From: Odiellus spinosus
Taxonomy: Eukaryota > Arthropoda > Arachnida > Opiliones > Phalangiidae
NCBI GenBank assembly: GCA_963920705.1
Contig: OY987228.1
Coordinates: 18,422,565 to 18,486,564 of the forward strand
Direction of reading: 5' to 3'
DNA: 64,000 bases
Position 1 is the first letter of the stretch, and each line of letters opens with the position of its first letter. The position numbers were made by a program, and so were the translations under genes. Below are positions 1 to 12,878 of this stretch, in pieces. Below the pieces are notes generated by a model, which saw nothing but the letters and a program-made list of their open reading frames with translations, was not told the DNA's origin and made no database searches.

Positions 1-2766
1 GAACTTGTGAAAGCTAAAAGGAAAACCCTCTTATAAAAAATTTCAATATCCTTAAAATTAAATGATTGCCCAATTTTTATAATGAGGTTCATTATTTATA
101 ATATTACAGTCGTATCAAATTTTAGTATCCTCTTAAAACAAATAATTGTAACAGTATTAAAAACTTACACTGAATTGAACAGGTAAGCCCTTCCTTGACT
201 CCCTTGGAAAGACTTATCGTAATAAAAAATTTCAGGTGAAAATCAAACATTTGCGAGAAAATGTGAGAACAATCAAATAACGTAAAATGAGGAAATAAAT
301 TAACTGACAGAAAGTGTTTAATTGGGTATTTACGGCTAATGTTTACAAAAAAATATGAGACAATAAAAGTAGATATAAAATGACTATCACTAGAATTTGA
401 GTAGAAAAGAATGGCAGAGTAAAGGAATTATCTAATCTCTGACAGAGGTACAAACGAATGGAATAATTTCAGCAATTTCTCTCACCTTTGAGATCAGCTC
501 ATCATGGTTGGCAAGATGGGCTCTGCAGTGTATGCAGCTATATGTCCTGTGACAGTTAGGAAGATAAGCTTGAAAAGTTTTCACCATGGTCCCTTTGTCC
601 GAGAAATGTTTTTGTTGAGATAAACAAAAACAAAACAGTGTTCTTGCACACAGTGGACTACCTGCCAGGCAGGAGTCTGGCAGCGCGAGCCAGTCGTTGC
701 CAGTAACTGGCCAGGATCTCCGTATCTTTACTTTCCTTCAATTTCACTTTACTTAAATTACAGCTGACTTTATTTTCTCAATATTTTCCCACAAAAATAT
801 TCAAATAGTCGCCATTGCGTAATTTTTCAGAGGATTTCTACACTTTTAGTGGCAAACATCAATGTCAATGTATTTTATAAATCAGATACATTTGGATACA
901 AGATCTTTTCCTGCAAAGTATTGCCCTAAAAAAGGAATAAAAGAAAAATAGACCAATATTAGGCCTAATTCTAGAACTTGACAAAGGGAAGGAAACTAGG
1001 GCAATCACTAAAGTCACCAAAATGACCTTTCCTAAAATGAATAAATAGAAAAAAAACGCGGTGACCTACAGACCCAACTAGACCTATTTTTTGACCTGCG
1101 CGGTGAAGCTGCCAAAACAATGTCCGTCCCAACGAATCAGCCTATATTGTACATATTTTCTGATAGGACACTCAGAGGGGCCCAGAAATAAATAAATTAA
1201 ATTTAATGTATATAATAAATAGAGGGCAAAAACTTCCAAAAAAGCGCGACTTCTACTCTGGCTTCACAAAAACGCTATTAGCTTAGGCTTACGATTTATT
1301 CCAAGACAGCCATCGGGCCGAAAACGCTAAGGAACCAAGCCAAACGCGGGAATACGCACTTTAGAGACTCAAACCGCGAATCATAACAAAACCACGAGAT
1401 GTTGTCGCGATGATCCCAGATTACTCTATTAGAATTGTTACTCGCGAATTTAAATGTAATGCATTTTTACCTTTAAATATTACGCGAAAATAATCCTGGA
1501 AATCCGCATCGAAAAATGCCTAGCGATAGCCCAACACTTTCTTTGTTTTGATTCTCGGGACACGACGTAAAGTCTCTCTCTCTCTTCATACAGCTGTTTT
1601 CTGTTCTGGAGAAGCCAGCTCCCCCTAGCGACCGAAGCTGTACCTTCCAGCTTATCCGACCAATCAAAGAGCCAGAATCCCTGGTTGGTATTTTCAAGGC
1701 CATTGGCCTTCCCAGTCCCAGAGAGCTCGAATGATCCTAAACTCAAAACAAAGAAGCGTGGAGAGATTATCAACTTTTTGGGGAACAAAGAATCATATGG
1801 CGCGAATAATTTCTTTGAAATTCTATCAAAAAAAATCCCCGTATAATGTAACTCAACCGTACGATTACGGTTTCAAAACGTACACCTTCTTTAAAAAAAA
1901 ACCCACGTTAAAAACATGATCAATTTATTTTAGCCCTTTAATTCGAAAGGTGAAGTAGAGATAAGTCTATCTAAAAACTTCTAGTCACTCATCCAGACTT
2001 TTAAACAACATTCTATATAGATAAGTACCAATACTACATTTTATATGCAGGAAGCGTCTTGGGGCGAAGATATATACCCGTACACCCTTACAGCTCCCCG
2101 CGCTCTCAAACCGCCGGAAACCAAAACTTGCGGATCAACTTTTTTCTGCCTTTCTTTTCTTTTAGCAGGGTTCACGTATCGCGAAAAACATTAATGAAGA
2201 GGGAATAAGAAGAAACTCCACCTTTCGTGTTTAGTTAGCCCTATATCTTCCGAAAAAAAACTGAAACGCATTAAGGGAATGGAAACGAAATGAAGAAAGA
2301 ATTTGAAGCGATAGAATTTCTTATTTACTTCCCATATGATTCCTCCGAGAGTTTCGAGAAAACAAATGCTGAAGAAGTAAATCTTACAGTAAACAACCTT
2401 GGGAACAAGAACTTCCATAATGATTACAAGTTTTACAACGCCATATTCTTGTTTAAAAACCTCTCGAATCCCAAATCATTTTTATTCTCTTTTTCGCGTA
2501 TTATTACGTATTCGTCTGGGGGGAACCAAAAAAATCAGGAGGGAAAAAGAGGTTCTCTCCGAAATCAGGTTTTCACGGAAAAGGCAGACAGGTGTATCCA
2601 CCGATATGTGCTGGCCCTTAACATACAAAAAAGGGGCGAATGATATAATAAGTAGATTCTCATTTCTTTCTTTTTTTATGGAAGGGCAACGTTCGAGTTC
2701 TCTAACCCGTCTTTTCTCGCCAACTAAAAGTACTAAAAAGATTACGTGGTCGTGGTGTAATGGGGA

Positions 2767-2781
2767 GGGGGGGGGGGGGGG
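2767..2781 (+). repeat. poly-G run of 15
   Basis: Fifteen consecutive G. Other long homopolymers are A at 50040-50065 and 61513-61537, and C at 61737-61749. Confidence 0.9.
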
Positions 2782-3039
2782 TAACCGAATTGAATCATCG
2801 GAATGACCGACGAAAGAGTTTCTGTAGGGAAGGTTCACTAATTTTTACTTGAACTCTATGTCAAAATGAGAGCTGTTGAGTTTTGGCTCAGAAATAATAA
2901 TAATAATAAAAAAGAACCATCAACTATTTCAAAAAGGCTTGTAATCAAGCCCAAACGTCTTAAAGATATCGCCCAATAAAAATACAAATAATAAAAAAAG
3001 TGTTTGAATTTACACATTTTTTCGTATATAGGCTTTACA

Positions 3040-3285
3040 GGATTGCCACAAATTTGGAATTTAAAATTCCCTGATTTTTTTCACGTTTCCCAGGAGCCTA
3101 CACATTATTACTATTTCTTTCGTGACATCATCTGAAACGCGGCCACAAGCACTCTTTACAGGGATACTAAGTAACGTTATGCAATTTCTGGACATATTTT
3201 CGTTGAAATTCCCTAGTCCTTTAGTCCCAATTTTCAAATTCCCTGACTTTTTCAAGTTCTCCTGGTCCATTGACAGCCCGGTTTT
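3040..3285 (+). repeat. decayed dispersed repeat (CCCTGACTTTTTCA / GTTGCCA family)
   Basis: GGATTGCCACAAATTTGG, AATTCCCTGATTTTTTTCAC and AAATTCCCTGACTTTTTCAA resemble stretches near 5335-5400, 9100-9290, 16765-16830 and 23570-23635. Many carry GTTGCCA or TGGCAAYC, seen at some hAT termini. Family assignment is a guess. Confidence 0.35.
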
Positions 3286-5848
3286 AGCAATTATAACCGA
3301 GGCTGCAAGAACACACACGTGTGGGTTTTTACGCTATTCCATTTATCTGTGGAATGAAAACCACAAATTACAACCTTATATATCAAATATTTTTTCCTAC
3401 GTGGATTTTTCGACATGATCTTCCGTAATTTAAGACTAAAACCGCCAAACGCGGAGAAAAGGGGCCTGTCTGGCAATCCCGACTGTTTGGGTGCCGCTTG
3501 TGGAACTGACAAAGGAAAAGTGAAAAGGAAAGTGACTTAAAATAATTTCATCTTAAATCATGTTTGAATAATACCATGTTTTTTCCAAAAATATTCCAAA
3601 TATAGAAAAAAATAAAGCTAATAATGGGGTGGGTAAAAAACTGTCCACAGCTTAACGTATTTTTCTGGCCAACAGAGTTTTGTTTTCGTTAAGTGGTAGA
3701 TGTAACCCTCGGTCTTACGTGACCAAATTTAAGGTACGGAAGGAACCAGGATAAGATAATGGGGGCAAAAGGTCACGGTTAAGTCAGGGATATAAAATAT
3801 TCCTATAAAGTAAGGAATTTTTTGATCAACCAAACATACTTCGCAAAATAAAACCCAAAAAGGGTCAGGGATAATCTGGAAAAGTCCGGGATTTCTTGTG
3901 CAAGAGTTTAAATCTTTGAAGTTTGTCAGGAGAGATCTTATATCTCTATTTGTCTGTCATTTGTTAAATAAAAAACAAATTTTGGAGAATTTTTCTATAA
4001 TTTACTAAAATTACCTTTTCACGAGCACTTTAACTATGGAGGGGGAAAACACTTGTTGGAGAGAAGCCAAAGTACGTAGTTAACCCCTAAAACACTCCTC
4101 CATAACGTGGTTCTACTCGTATATAGATAGAAAGTTTGCGAATAATGGCACTCGCTTTTACAACGTGGTAAAGGGATGCGTCGCGTCAAGCCATTTATGT
4201 AAATACCATATTGCACGTTAACGAACGCGTGCTAGATTTATCCCTACACCACCTTTCAAAAACAATACTCTTTAGAGACTTTTAGGAATGGGAAAAATAA
4301 ACTGTCGTCACACCAAAAAAAATCTGACAAACTTGAACTTTTTTTCGAATGTCGCGACACCCAGACGCCCTAGTATTTTGAACTGGGGTGCCCGGGCTAT
4401 TTGTCAAAATCATAATCCAACTCCCTTTCTTGCTAGCAAAAATAAAACACCCCAAATAAAAGGAATCCTCTCTTGATTAAAAATTATAAAAGAATATACA
4501 CTAAAAAAATGAATTTATTTATGATACCATGAATATAGTCGAACTACCTTCAATTGAGAAATTGGAGGAGATTAATACTTTGGGGTTATTTTATTTCCCG
4601 TCCACCAAGACCTGTACAATTTTAATGTTTCAACTTTGCAATTACTAGCTAGAATTCCCTTAAAGATTATCTAACTTGTTTATCAGTAAATGGGACTTTA
4701 CAACATTTGTCGTCCGCTAGTCTGATTGGGTAATTTGACTCTCACGATCTAGAAAGGTACCGCCCATTTTGGAGTAACATGATAGAAAGACTAAAGATGC
4801 AGTTATACATTCATATTAACATAAATTATTGTTAAAAATTAGTTTTTTCGAGACGAATAAAATAGTTAAAACAATACCTGATATTTCTTTAACAGTAATA
4901 TAAGATAATTTTTGGTTCTAACTAGAGACGCTTGCTTTTATATTAGATTATGTAAGCCTAAACTCATTTACATTTATTTTGTGTTGAATATAAATAAGGA
5001 TAACATTTCGCCAATATTATCTAATCTCTTCGTGGTATTAGGTTTAGGTAACTTTTGCAGATCTTTCATTGAAAGACGGAGACATTTTCTTAAGGGTCTT
5101 GGGTTTTATCTTTCTTAACTTGTAGCGCGATTTTTCATTTATTTTTGTCTACATATTTCATTTGTTTAGTGAAACATATTGCAAAGTCATTCGCTTGTGA
5201 AGGGTTTCGAGTAATTCCGAACAAGGAAAAAAGAAAATCCCAAATGACAATCAAATCTTGATTTAAATCATTTTGTGAAACTAACTACCTTTCATTTTAA
5301 ACTTATAGTTAATCCATATTTATAGTTATAGTTTTTCACGTTTTCCCTCACCATTTTCCTTGACTCTTCTAGGTTTTTCGCGACTCTGGGCAACCGTGGA
5401 GTTTACCACATTTTTCGTCCTCAGAGGAGAAAATATTTCTACTTTTTTTTGTCATTTAATTTTGAAGTATATCTTTTGAACGTGTCAACCGAGGTGTCAA
5501 CTTAAAGATATAAATAAAAAAAGCTAAAAATATAACTCATAAAACTCCACAACGGTGACAGCATAAAATGGGATCACATCCATTGGACCGCTTTATAACA
5601 TATTAATTATTCTGTAAATTATATCTCGTAGGATATTATTCGCGATTTGAGTTATTAATTTACAACCGTCAAAGACAGGAATCTTCAACCCACAATAGAT
5701 ATTTATAATATTATAATGCAATAGGCATTTTTAAGTGGCAGGCTAATAATATTGGATTTGGTATAATATATTGTAGATTAACTGTTTACAACCAAATCAT
5801 GGTTAAATCTAATCGCCCATGATGCTTAACATTGTTATTACTAGTTAA

Positions 5849-6147
5849 ATGGAGAATGCAACCTAAAAAAAACAAGATTTCTTGTTTAAATAGGCCTAAA
5901 ACAATTACAAATAAATATTAAAATACTTACCATCAAAATACAAAATAGGCTTAGCTGGATTTATGATCCTTATACGCGGAGTTTAGAATATCTCCATAAA
6001 TCCAGCTAAGCCTATTTTGATGGTAAGTTTTAAATTTATTTCTAGTTTAATAAATTCTTTGTAAATGTTTTTACTGTTGGATTAGGCCTATTTAAACGAT
6101 AATGACTCGATAAAAAAAATCTCTTTTTGTTGGGTTGCATTCTCCAT
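5849..6147. mobile_element. TTAA-flanked foldback MITE, copy 1
   Basis: Inverted ends ATGGAGAATGCAACC and its complement are flanked by TTAA (5845-5848, 6148-6151). Inner arms around AAAATAGGCTTAGCTGGAT and ATCCAGCTAAGCCTATTTT fold back, leaving a loop of about 35 bp. No coding capacity. Related to the elements at 18350 and 28194. Confidence 0.85.
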
Positions 6148-9100
6148 TTAATGAAGCTTAACTTTCAAAATCGTTTTACGAACCACCTGCAAAAGTTAAC
6201 GCGTCACAAACGCTAAAACTGACGCGAAACAAAGGTTGGTTGCTTTTCGCTCTCAGTAACAAAGACTGACGCCTTTAGTAACCTTCCTATTTGTATACCA
6301 TCTGCATGATACACAATTAAACTATCACTATGAAATACAACGTCTAAACTAGCCATGAATCAAAATTTATTACTCATAAACAAAAAACCCTGGGATCGAA
6401 TATTGTTTAATTCCTTCCCGGAATTAAAATGTTGCGGATCCTTTCGCTAAAAGGTTAACTACCTATAATAACGTTCGAACCGGAAATTACATTCTCGCCC
6501 AGAAAAATAAAACGCCTCAACAAGGAACTGATAACTGCAATAACAATTTTTTTTATGGAAGCATCTTGGCGACCCTATAGATAAGATAGGATATTTCGCA
6601 AGGACATATTTTACGAAACATTATTTACAAAGCCAAAGCCCATAAAAGATACCCACCCCCTTTCAATATCTCTATCTCTCTTTCTTTTATTTGCCCCTTT
6701 ACGCACTTATCCGGGGATCAGGCCTAGTAATCAAATTCAAGGATTTAACGTAACAACAGCAGCGAGCAATGCCGGAAAGACGAGGCTTTCGTAAGTACTC
6801 GAGATTTCACGAAGATTGAGTCCCCTATATGCTTTATTATAATTACCCCGTTATGCTTAGGACAATATATAACGCTTAAGGCCAAGTTTTCGAGCGCGGC
6901 AGGGGGTTGCCTACATAAGATTCGTGCCAGAGATTCCGGGCCAGTTTGTTACGTAAGCCAAGTAAAATATTTTCCTAAAGGATAACGGACAGCGAAAAAT
7001 GGGTTTTAAAATGATTGAAGATGATATTATGCTTCAAATTGGGGGAGATAATACGCCTATACAAAATTATACCGGCTTCAAAATGAGTTTTCGATTCCAG
7101 ACGTTAAGTAGATTTCTTTCCCCTCTTTTTCCCGCGCAAAAGTAGAAACCAAAGTAATTTTATACAGCTGGACTGACAGTCGTTTTGCACAGAATATCTA
7201 TTGAAACAATTTAACCGATTTCGAGCACTGAACGAACTAGATTGCATTCCGTAAAATCATTTTTTAAACATTAACTGATTGAGCTCCAAGTCCAAAAACA
7301 TTTAAAAATTAAGGAATTACTGTTAGAAGTTGATGACGCGACTTTTAGTTACTTTGAACAAGGTTCAGAATCAAATAAAACTGGCGTAAATGCTCTCAAA
7401 AAGTCTAATAATAAATATTCATCGTCAAGCCCTAAGAAAATTAATTTAGCGATAATAAATAGATTTGATAAGTCTACACAAACAACGAAATATAAGTTGT
7501 CTGCTTACGTAATATTTGCATATTTCTTTGTCGACTGTTTTTCTGGAATAGTCTATTATATCGTCCAACATATGAATATTGATGCTAATGGTGTGGGCTA
7601 CGAAAAGGGGCAAGTGTTTTATTTGATTTAGTGCGCTGCCCCTGTAAAAGTGTTCGACTTGCAAAGCAAAGGTGTGAAAGGAAAAGAATACCAATGATAT
7701 TATAAATCGTTGTTGCACCAAAGTAGTTTTGTTTAAGGGAGGAATAACGTCACGAGTGTCTAAGCCAATGAACGGTGACCATTCCCATTCAGGTACTCAA
7801 AAATTCATTTTATATATTAAAATTTTATCTAAGAAAATTCGCTATATTGTTCGCGATTAGACTTTGTCCAATTGAAACCATTTTTCCTCTCATTCATTTT
7901 ATTTTTAGCCTTTTTGATATCAAGTTTCTTTGTATTTCCTGTTCTTATTTGGCTAAAATTGTTCGTGTTTTAGCTTCATCGTGAATTAAATTAATTATAA
8001 TTTAGTCATAAATAATATATTAGATCCATCCAGCACCCTTCACAAGAGCGGAAGGAATAATACAAGTTGTTTTTCTTTAAAACGCGAATAATTCTCATTT
8101 TTTGCACACTTCAGAGCCATTACAAGTCTTTCCGAATGTTTTAATTAAAAAAATAAAACCACTTTCTCTTCTTGCGACAAGTCCTTCATTCGTGTGGGAG
8201 CTAATAGCGCAATTTTGTTTCTACGTATAAAGCTATGACTAGAGGCGCTAATTAATGTCTATATCATCCATTTAGCGTAATAGATTTCTGAAAATTTCAT
8301 CTTAAGTTCTTTTGGTCGTCTCATCTTTCTTTATAATCTAATCTCTTTCTCTAACTCTTTCGCACTCTCATCCAATTCGCGAGAAAGCAACAAAAACGTC
8401 CCTAAGGAGAAAAGGGGGTTAGCTATAGAGCTTTGATGGTAACGAGATACGTCTCTCCTCTCTGGAGAAGAGAAGAATTTCCGGAACGACGTTTTCCACG
8501 CATTTTGAAATAAGTTTGGGAATTTTTGAGAAAAGCTTAATTTAGTAATGAGTTGAAAAAAATAAAAATAAACTACAGACTGATCCAATTGCCTAAGAAA
8601 CTGTAAATAAGCTTACTCTCCATGCGTGCGTGTTTTTTCTTTTTACAGATTCAAGCGCTTTTAGTTTTTACTACGACTGGTAAAAATCCACCACCCAAAG
8701 ATTTATTTTTAACTGTGTAACATCAAACCTTAATTCTCGAACATTTTTCTCCCGGACCAAAGTGACGCTGTCACCGAATTCTCATTAGTTTTAAATATAA
8801 TTTGAGAATGAAAAACTATTAAAAATATATATGCATATGCCTTAAAAAATATCATATATTTATATCTAATTGTTATCTTCGAAAATGTCTCAAACCTGAA
8901 ATCGTAAATTTTTTCTACGTCATCAATATGATAGCGTGACTATTATATAGAACCAATTGTTCATTTTGGCGCGTTCTGACACGTGATAGAGTTGTAACAA
9001 AATTTAAATTCTGACAATTCTCCTTGACCAAATGATTATACGATATTCCGCTTCTATATCAAGACTTGTGATAAAATATCCCTACTTTTCACTGACATTT

Positions 9101-9235
9101 TGACGCCATTTTGAATGCCCTGACTTTTCCTTAACCTTTTGGCGCCATTTTTTAATGTCCTGACTTTTCCGTGACCTTTTGGCGCCATTTTTGAATGTCC
9201 TGGCTTTTCCGTGACCATTCTGGCACAATTTTTAA
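9101..9235 (+). repeat. about 40-bp tandem repeat, 3.5 copies
   Basis: Units around TTGGCGCCATTTTTGAATGT+CCTGACTTTTCCGTGACC are spaced about 40 bp (9101, 9140, 9180, 9221). The array then runs into CTTTTTCAGGTTTTTCCTGACCCGTGGCAATC, a dispersed repeat tail. Confidence 0.8.
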
Positions 9236-10159
9236 TTTGCCTAACTTTTTCAGGTTTTTCCTGACCCGTGGCAATCGTGCTCTCTTTGGTAAAAGTACTT
9301 AAGCCTTTAACTTAAGGATAAAGGGAAAAAATAATATTAAATATTTTAATTGTAAAGTTTCTTAAAAACGTATTAACCCAAAGGTGTAAAATTTTCAATT
9401 TGGGGTTTCAATTGTATGAATTTATGAAAAACTTAAAATCTATAAACCTTCGAAAAATAATGGGGACACTATCACTTTAAACAAATGATTCGTGATATAA
9501 AATTAAAACCAAATGTTTCGATTTAATGGAACTGGGTTTTACAATTAGTTGCTCGTTGTCGATTATACATCCAACGAAACAGATAGATTACAAATCTTAT
9601 TTTTGATAGATATTTCTGAGTAATTATGAAAATTTAGCCTTGGTAACTATATTAAGTTCCTTAGATTCCACATGAGGGGTGGTGGTTTTTTATTACTCCT
9701 AAGTTTATAAAACCAAAACTTTCAAAGATGAAGTCTTTAACTTTCTACTTCCTGAAATACAAAACTGATTATGAATATATTTGCGTTCAAGAAAAACTAT
9801 TTTAAACTCTTGATGTTTTAAAAAGTAAATATATTTGAAAAGCTGTTTTCTGGTATCGGGGCGGGTACCCGAAATAACTCTCAAAACGGATACCCATCGG
9901 GTACCCTGCGCATCTCTTGAATAAAGTCCACCACCAATAAAGCCAAGAATGAACTCTATGCTAGGGTTCAAGGGTATTTTGTATGAACTATTTTCATTTC
10001 CTACGAGATTGCACATAATGTATAAATACGCGTGAAACTTCTACCATTTTGCAAACTTTTTTTTTTAACAAAAGCATACTATATATTCTAGAATTCATTA
10101 TATTTGATGTACGATCGACTAGTTTCGTACCAATGACCAATTAAGTTGAACGACTGTCC

Positions 10160-10189
10160 TATCGCGTGACGCTATAGCGTCACGCGATA
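10160..10189. repeat. perfect 30-bp palindrome
   Basis: TATCGCGTGACGCTA followed directly by its own complement TAGCGTCACGCGATA, with no spacer. Each arm holds TGACG, a CREB/ATF-type half site. Confidence 0.9.
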
Positions 10190-10630
10190 TGTAAACCACT
10201 TTCGGAAATTGTCCATAAACGCGGCTCGGAAAGTATATATAGTAAGACGTCGAATTAATATCCTTCAAACGAACAAATGTTTTCCTACTTTTGTTGAAGA
10301 AGGGTGGGAAAGTTATTTTTATACCAAGAATATAGGCTTAAATGAAATACCTCTCACATTTTCATGGGAAGGGCGCATGACTCGGGATCAAATTGTTAAG
10401 GATTATTATTCATTTTAACTTATATAGATTGATCAGTTTTAAAAAAGAGACGGACACGGTTTGAGTTACAACTGCCGCGATTTGACTGGGCTTTTTATTT
10501 CAAAGTCTGTTGAAATAAATTTCACACAGTGCTATTAGTTTTTAAGGTACGGTAGTATTTGGTTTTTCTAATTAAGCCATTGCAGCCCCTACAGAAATTT
10601 TACAGACGCCTAACATCGGTTAGATAATTT

Positions 10631-11760
10631 ATTCAAATATTTGATCGATTTCAAAAACATTTTGAAATATTTGATCAACTTCAAAAACATTCTGAAATAT
10701 TTGATCGATTTCCAATTTTTTCTGAAATATGTGATCAATTTCCAATTTTTTCTGAAATATTTGATCAAGTTCAAATTTTTTCTGAAATATTTGATCAAGT
10801 TCAAATTTTTTCTGAAATATTTGATCAAGTTCAAATTTTTTCTGAAATATTTGATCAAGTTCAAATTTTTTCTGAAATATTTGATCAAGTTCAAATTTTT
10901 TCTGAAATATTTGATCAAGTTCAAATTTTTTCTGAAATATTTGATCAAGTTCAAATTTTTTCTGAAATATTTGATCAAGTTCAAATTTTTTCTGAAATAT
11001 TTGATCAAGTTCAAATTTTTTCTGAAATATTTGATCAAGTTCAAATTTTTTCTGAAATATTTGATCAAGTTCAAATTTTTTCTGAAATATTTGATCAAGT
11101 TCAAATTTTTTCTGAAATATTTGATCAAGTTCAAATTTTTTCTGAAATATTTGATCAAGTTCAAATTTTTTCTGAAATATTTGATCAAGTTCAAATTTTT
11201 TCTGAAATATTTGATCAAGTTCAAATTTTTTCTGAAATATTTGATCAAGTTCAAATTTTTTCTGAAATATTTGATCAAGTTCAAATTTTTTCTGAAATAT
11301 TTGATCAAGTTCAAATTTTTTCTGAAATATTTGATCAAGTTCAAATTTTTTCTGAAATATTTGATCAAGTTCAAATTTTTTCTGAAATATTTGATCAAGT
11401 TCAAATTTTTTCTGAAATATTTGATCAAGTTCAAATTTTTTCTGAAATATTTGATCAAGTTCAAATTTTTTCTGAAATATTTGATCAAGTTCAAATTTTT
11501 TCTGAAATATTTGATCAAGTTCAAATTTTTTCTGAAATATTTGATCAAGTTCAAATTTTTTCTGAAATATTTGATCAAGTTCAAATTTTTTCTGAAATAT
11601 TTGATCAAGTTCAAATTTTTTCTGAAATATTTGATCAAGTTCAAATTTTTTCTGAAATATTTGATCAAGTTCAAATTTTTTCTGAAATATTTCATCAATT
11701 TACAAATTTTTTAAATAAATTTCCAAATTTTTCTGAAATATTCCATTAACTTGAAAATCC
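10631..11760 (+). repeat. 30-bp minisatellite, 30 perfect units plus degenerate edges
   Basis: The unit TCAAATTTTTTCTGAAATAT+TTGATCAAGT repeats 30 times without a visible change from 10771 to 11670. About five diverged units lie to the left and one or two to the right. Both strands stay open for about 360 codons because 30 is a multiple of 3; I do not regard either frame as a gene. Confidence 0.97.
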
Positions 11761-12878
11761 AATTAAATACATGATCAACTTACAAAATACAATTAAGTAT
11801 ATGATAAACTTCTAAATATTAGTGATAATCTCCGTAATATTTGATTTTACTGTAATGTGGTCTTAAGTTTGTGTTACAAAGTGTTAACTGTAATCAGTTA
11901 GGGTGCGCCCCATTAGCAGCCGCTATGATAAAAAAAGGTGTTTCTAATTGAACGGTTAACACAATGAACTCTTATTTCCTCACCTGATTCGGCCAATTCT
12001 CTTTAGAAAATAAAACCCTTTTAAAAAATTTCACGTTTTTTCGGGTGAAAAAAAAAAATGAAATAAAATGAATTTGACCCAGAATATTACGCGCGAGCAT
12101 GAGGGTGGATATTTCAAAATGTATATCGATTCGTTTTAAATCTAGGGAGAGAATGTGATGCCTATAATATGTCTGACATTACCTTGAGTGAAAGTGGAGA
12201 AAAGAGATAAAACAGACACACACGCGGCTAGTAATACTGGGGCAAGAGCTAGAACCAAGCGAGTATAGTTTGAAAGAGGGGAGAGATTCGAAGCACATGT
12301 GCCTCGTTCCACTTCCGGGAATGATATCGATTTGCTAAAAGTGTTGCCCTCCTTTCCCCTCTCCCTTTCGCATTAAAACTAAAGCTTTAAAAATGATGCC
12401 TCGTTTCCTGAAGGATATTAAGGAAAGGCATATAACAGAACTGATTTTTGTCACGACTTATACTAGGAATAAAATAGCCTTCTAAAAATCGTGGAATAGA
12501 GAAGTAACCTCCCTCACCCTACCTCCTCCTTCGCTTCAATCTGCTGAAGATCGCTTTCCGGATATAGAGAAAAATACGTGCAGAAAATTCAGTTTAGTCA
12601 ATTTCCACAGTCACAGACATTCGGTTCGCTCGTAGAATAGAGTTCAATTTTAACGCTATTGTTTTATATGAAGAAATTATTTTGTCCCTTTCCAAAAGCA
12701 TTATTGATCACACTTTATTAGGCTTAGCGGTTATTTGGAAATTGTATACGTGCATATAATAAAGATTAAAATCGCGATGGTTTCGCCCACGAATCTAATT
12801 AAACTATAAAGGGTTGATGGAAATGAAAAACATTTTCACTTCAATTCTTGGTTCAAAAAAGAAGTATTTTAAACTGTT
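11761..12878. other. gene-free stretch between two arrays
   Basis: AT-rich; I see no exon, RNA gene or repeat beyond degenerate minisatellite edge. Confidence 0.55.

Larger units (their letters stand above)
1..5844. other. gene-free AT-rich stretch
   Basis: Only short open frames on both strands, none resembling a known family. Contains a cluster of GCCAG/CTGGC motifs at about 660-716, the poly-G run and the decayed repeat at 3.0-3.3 kb. The left edge may belong to a neighbouring gene's flank, but I see no exon. Confidence 0.6.
6152..10630. other. gene-free stretch 6.2-10.6 kb
   Basis: Contains the 40-bp repeats (9.1 kb), a GGGTACCC-rich patch at about 9857-9907 and a perfect 30-bp palindrome at 10160-10189. 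No supported coding sequence. Confidence 0.6.

Noticed and set aside
10610..11714. Open frames of about 360 codons on both strands
   Set aside because: They exist only because the 30-bp unit is a multiple of three without stops in those frames; no flanking exon, codon or start evidence.
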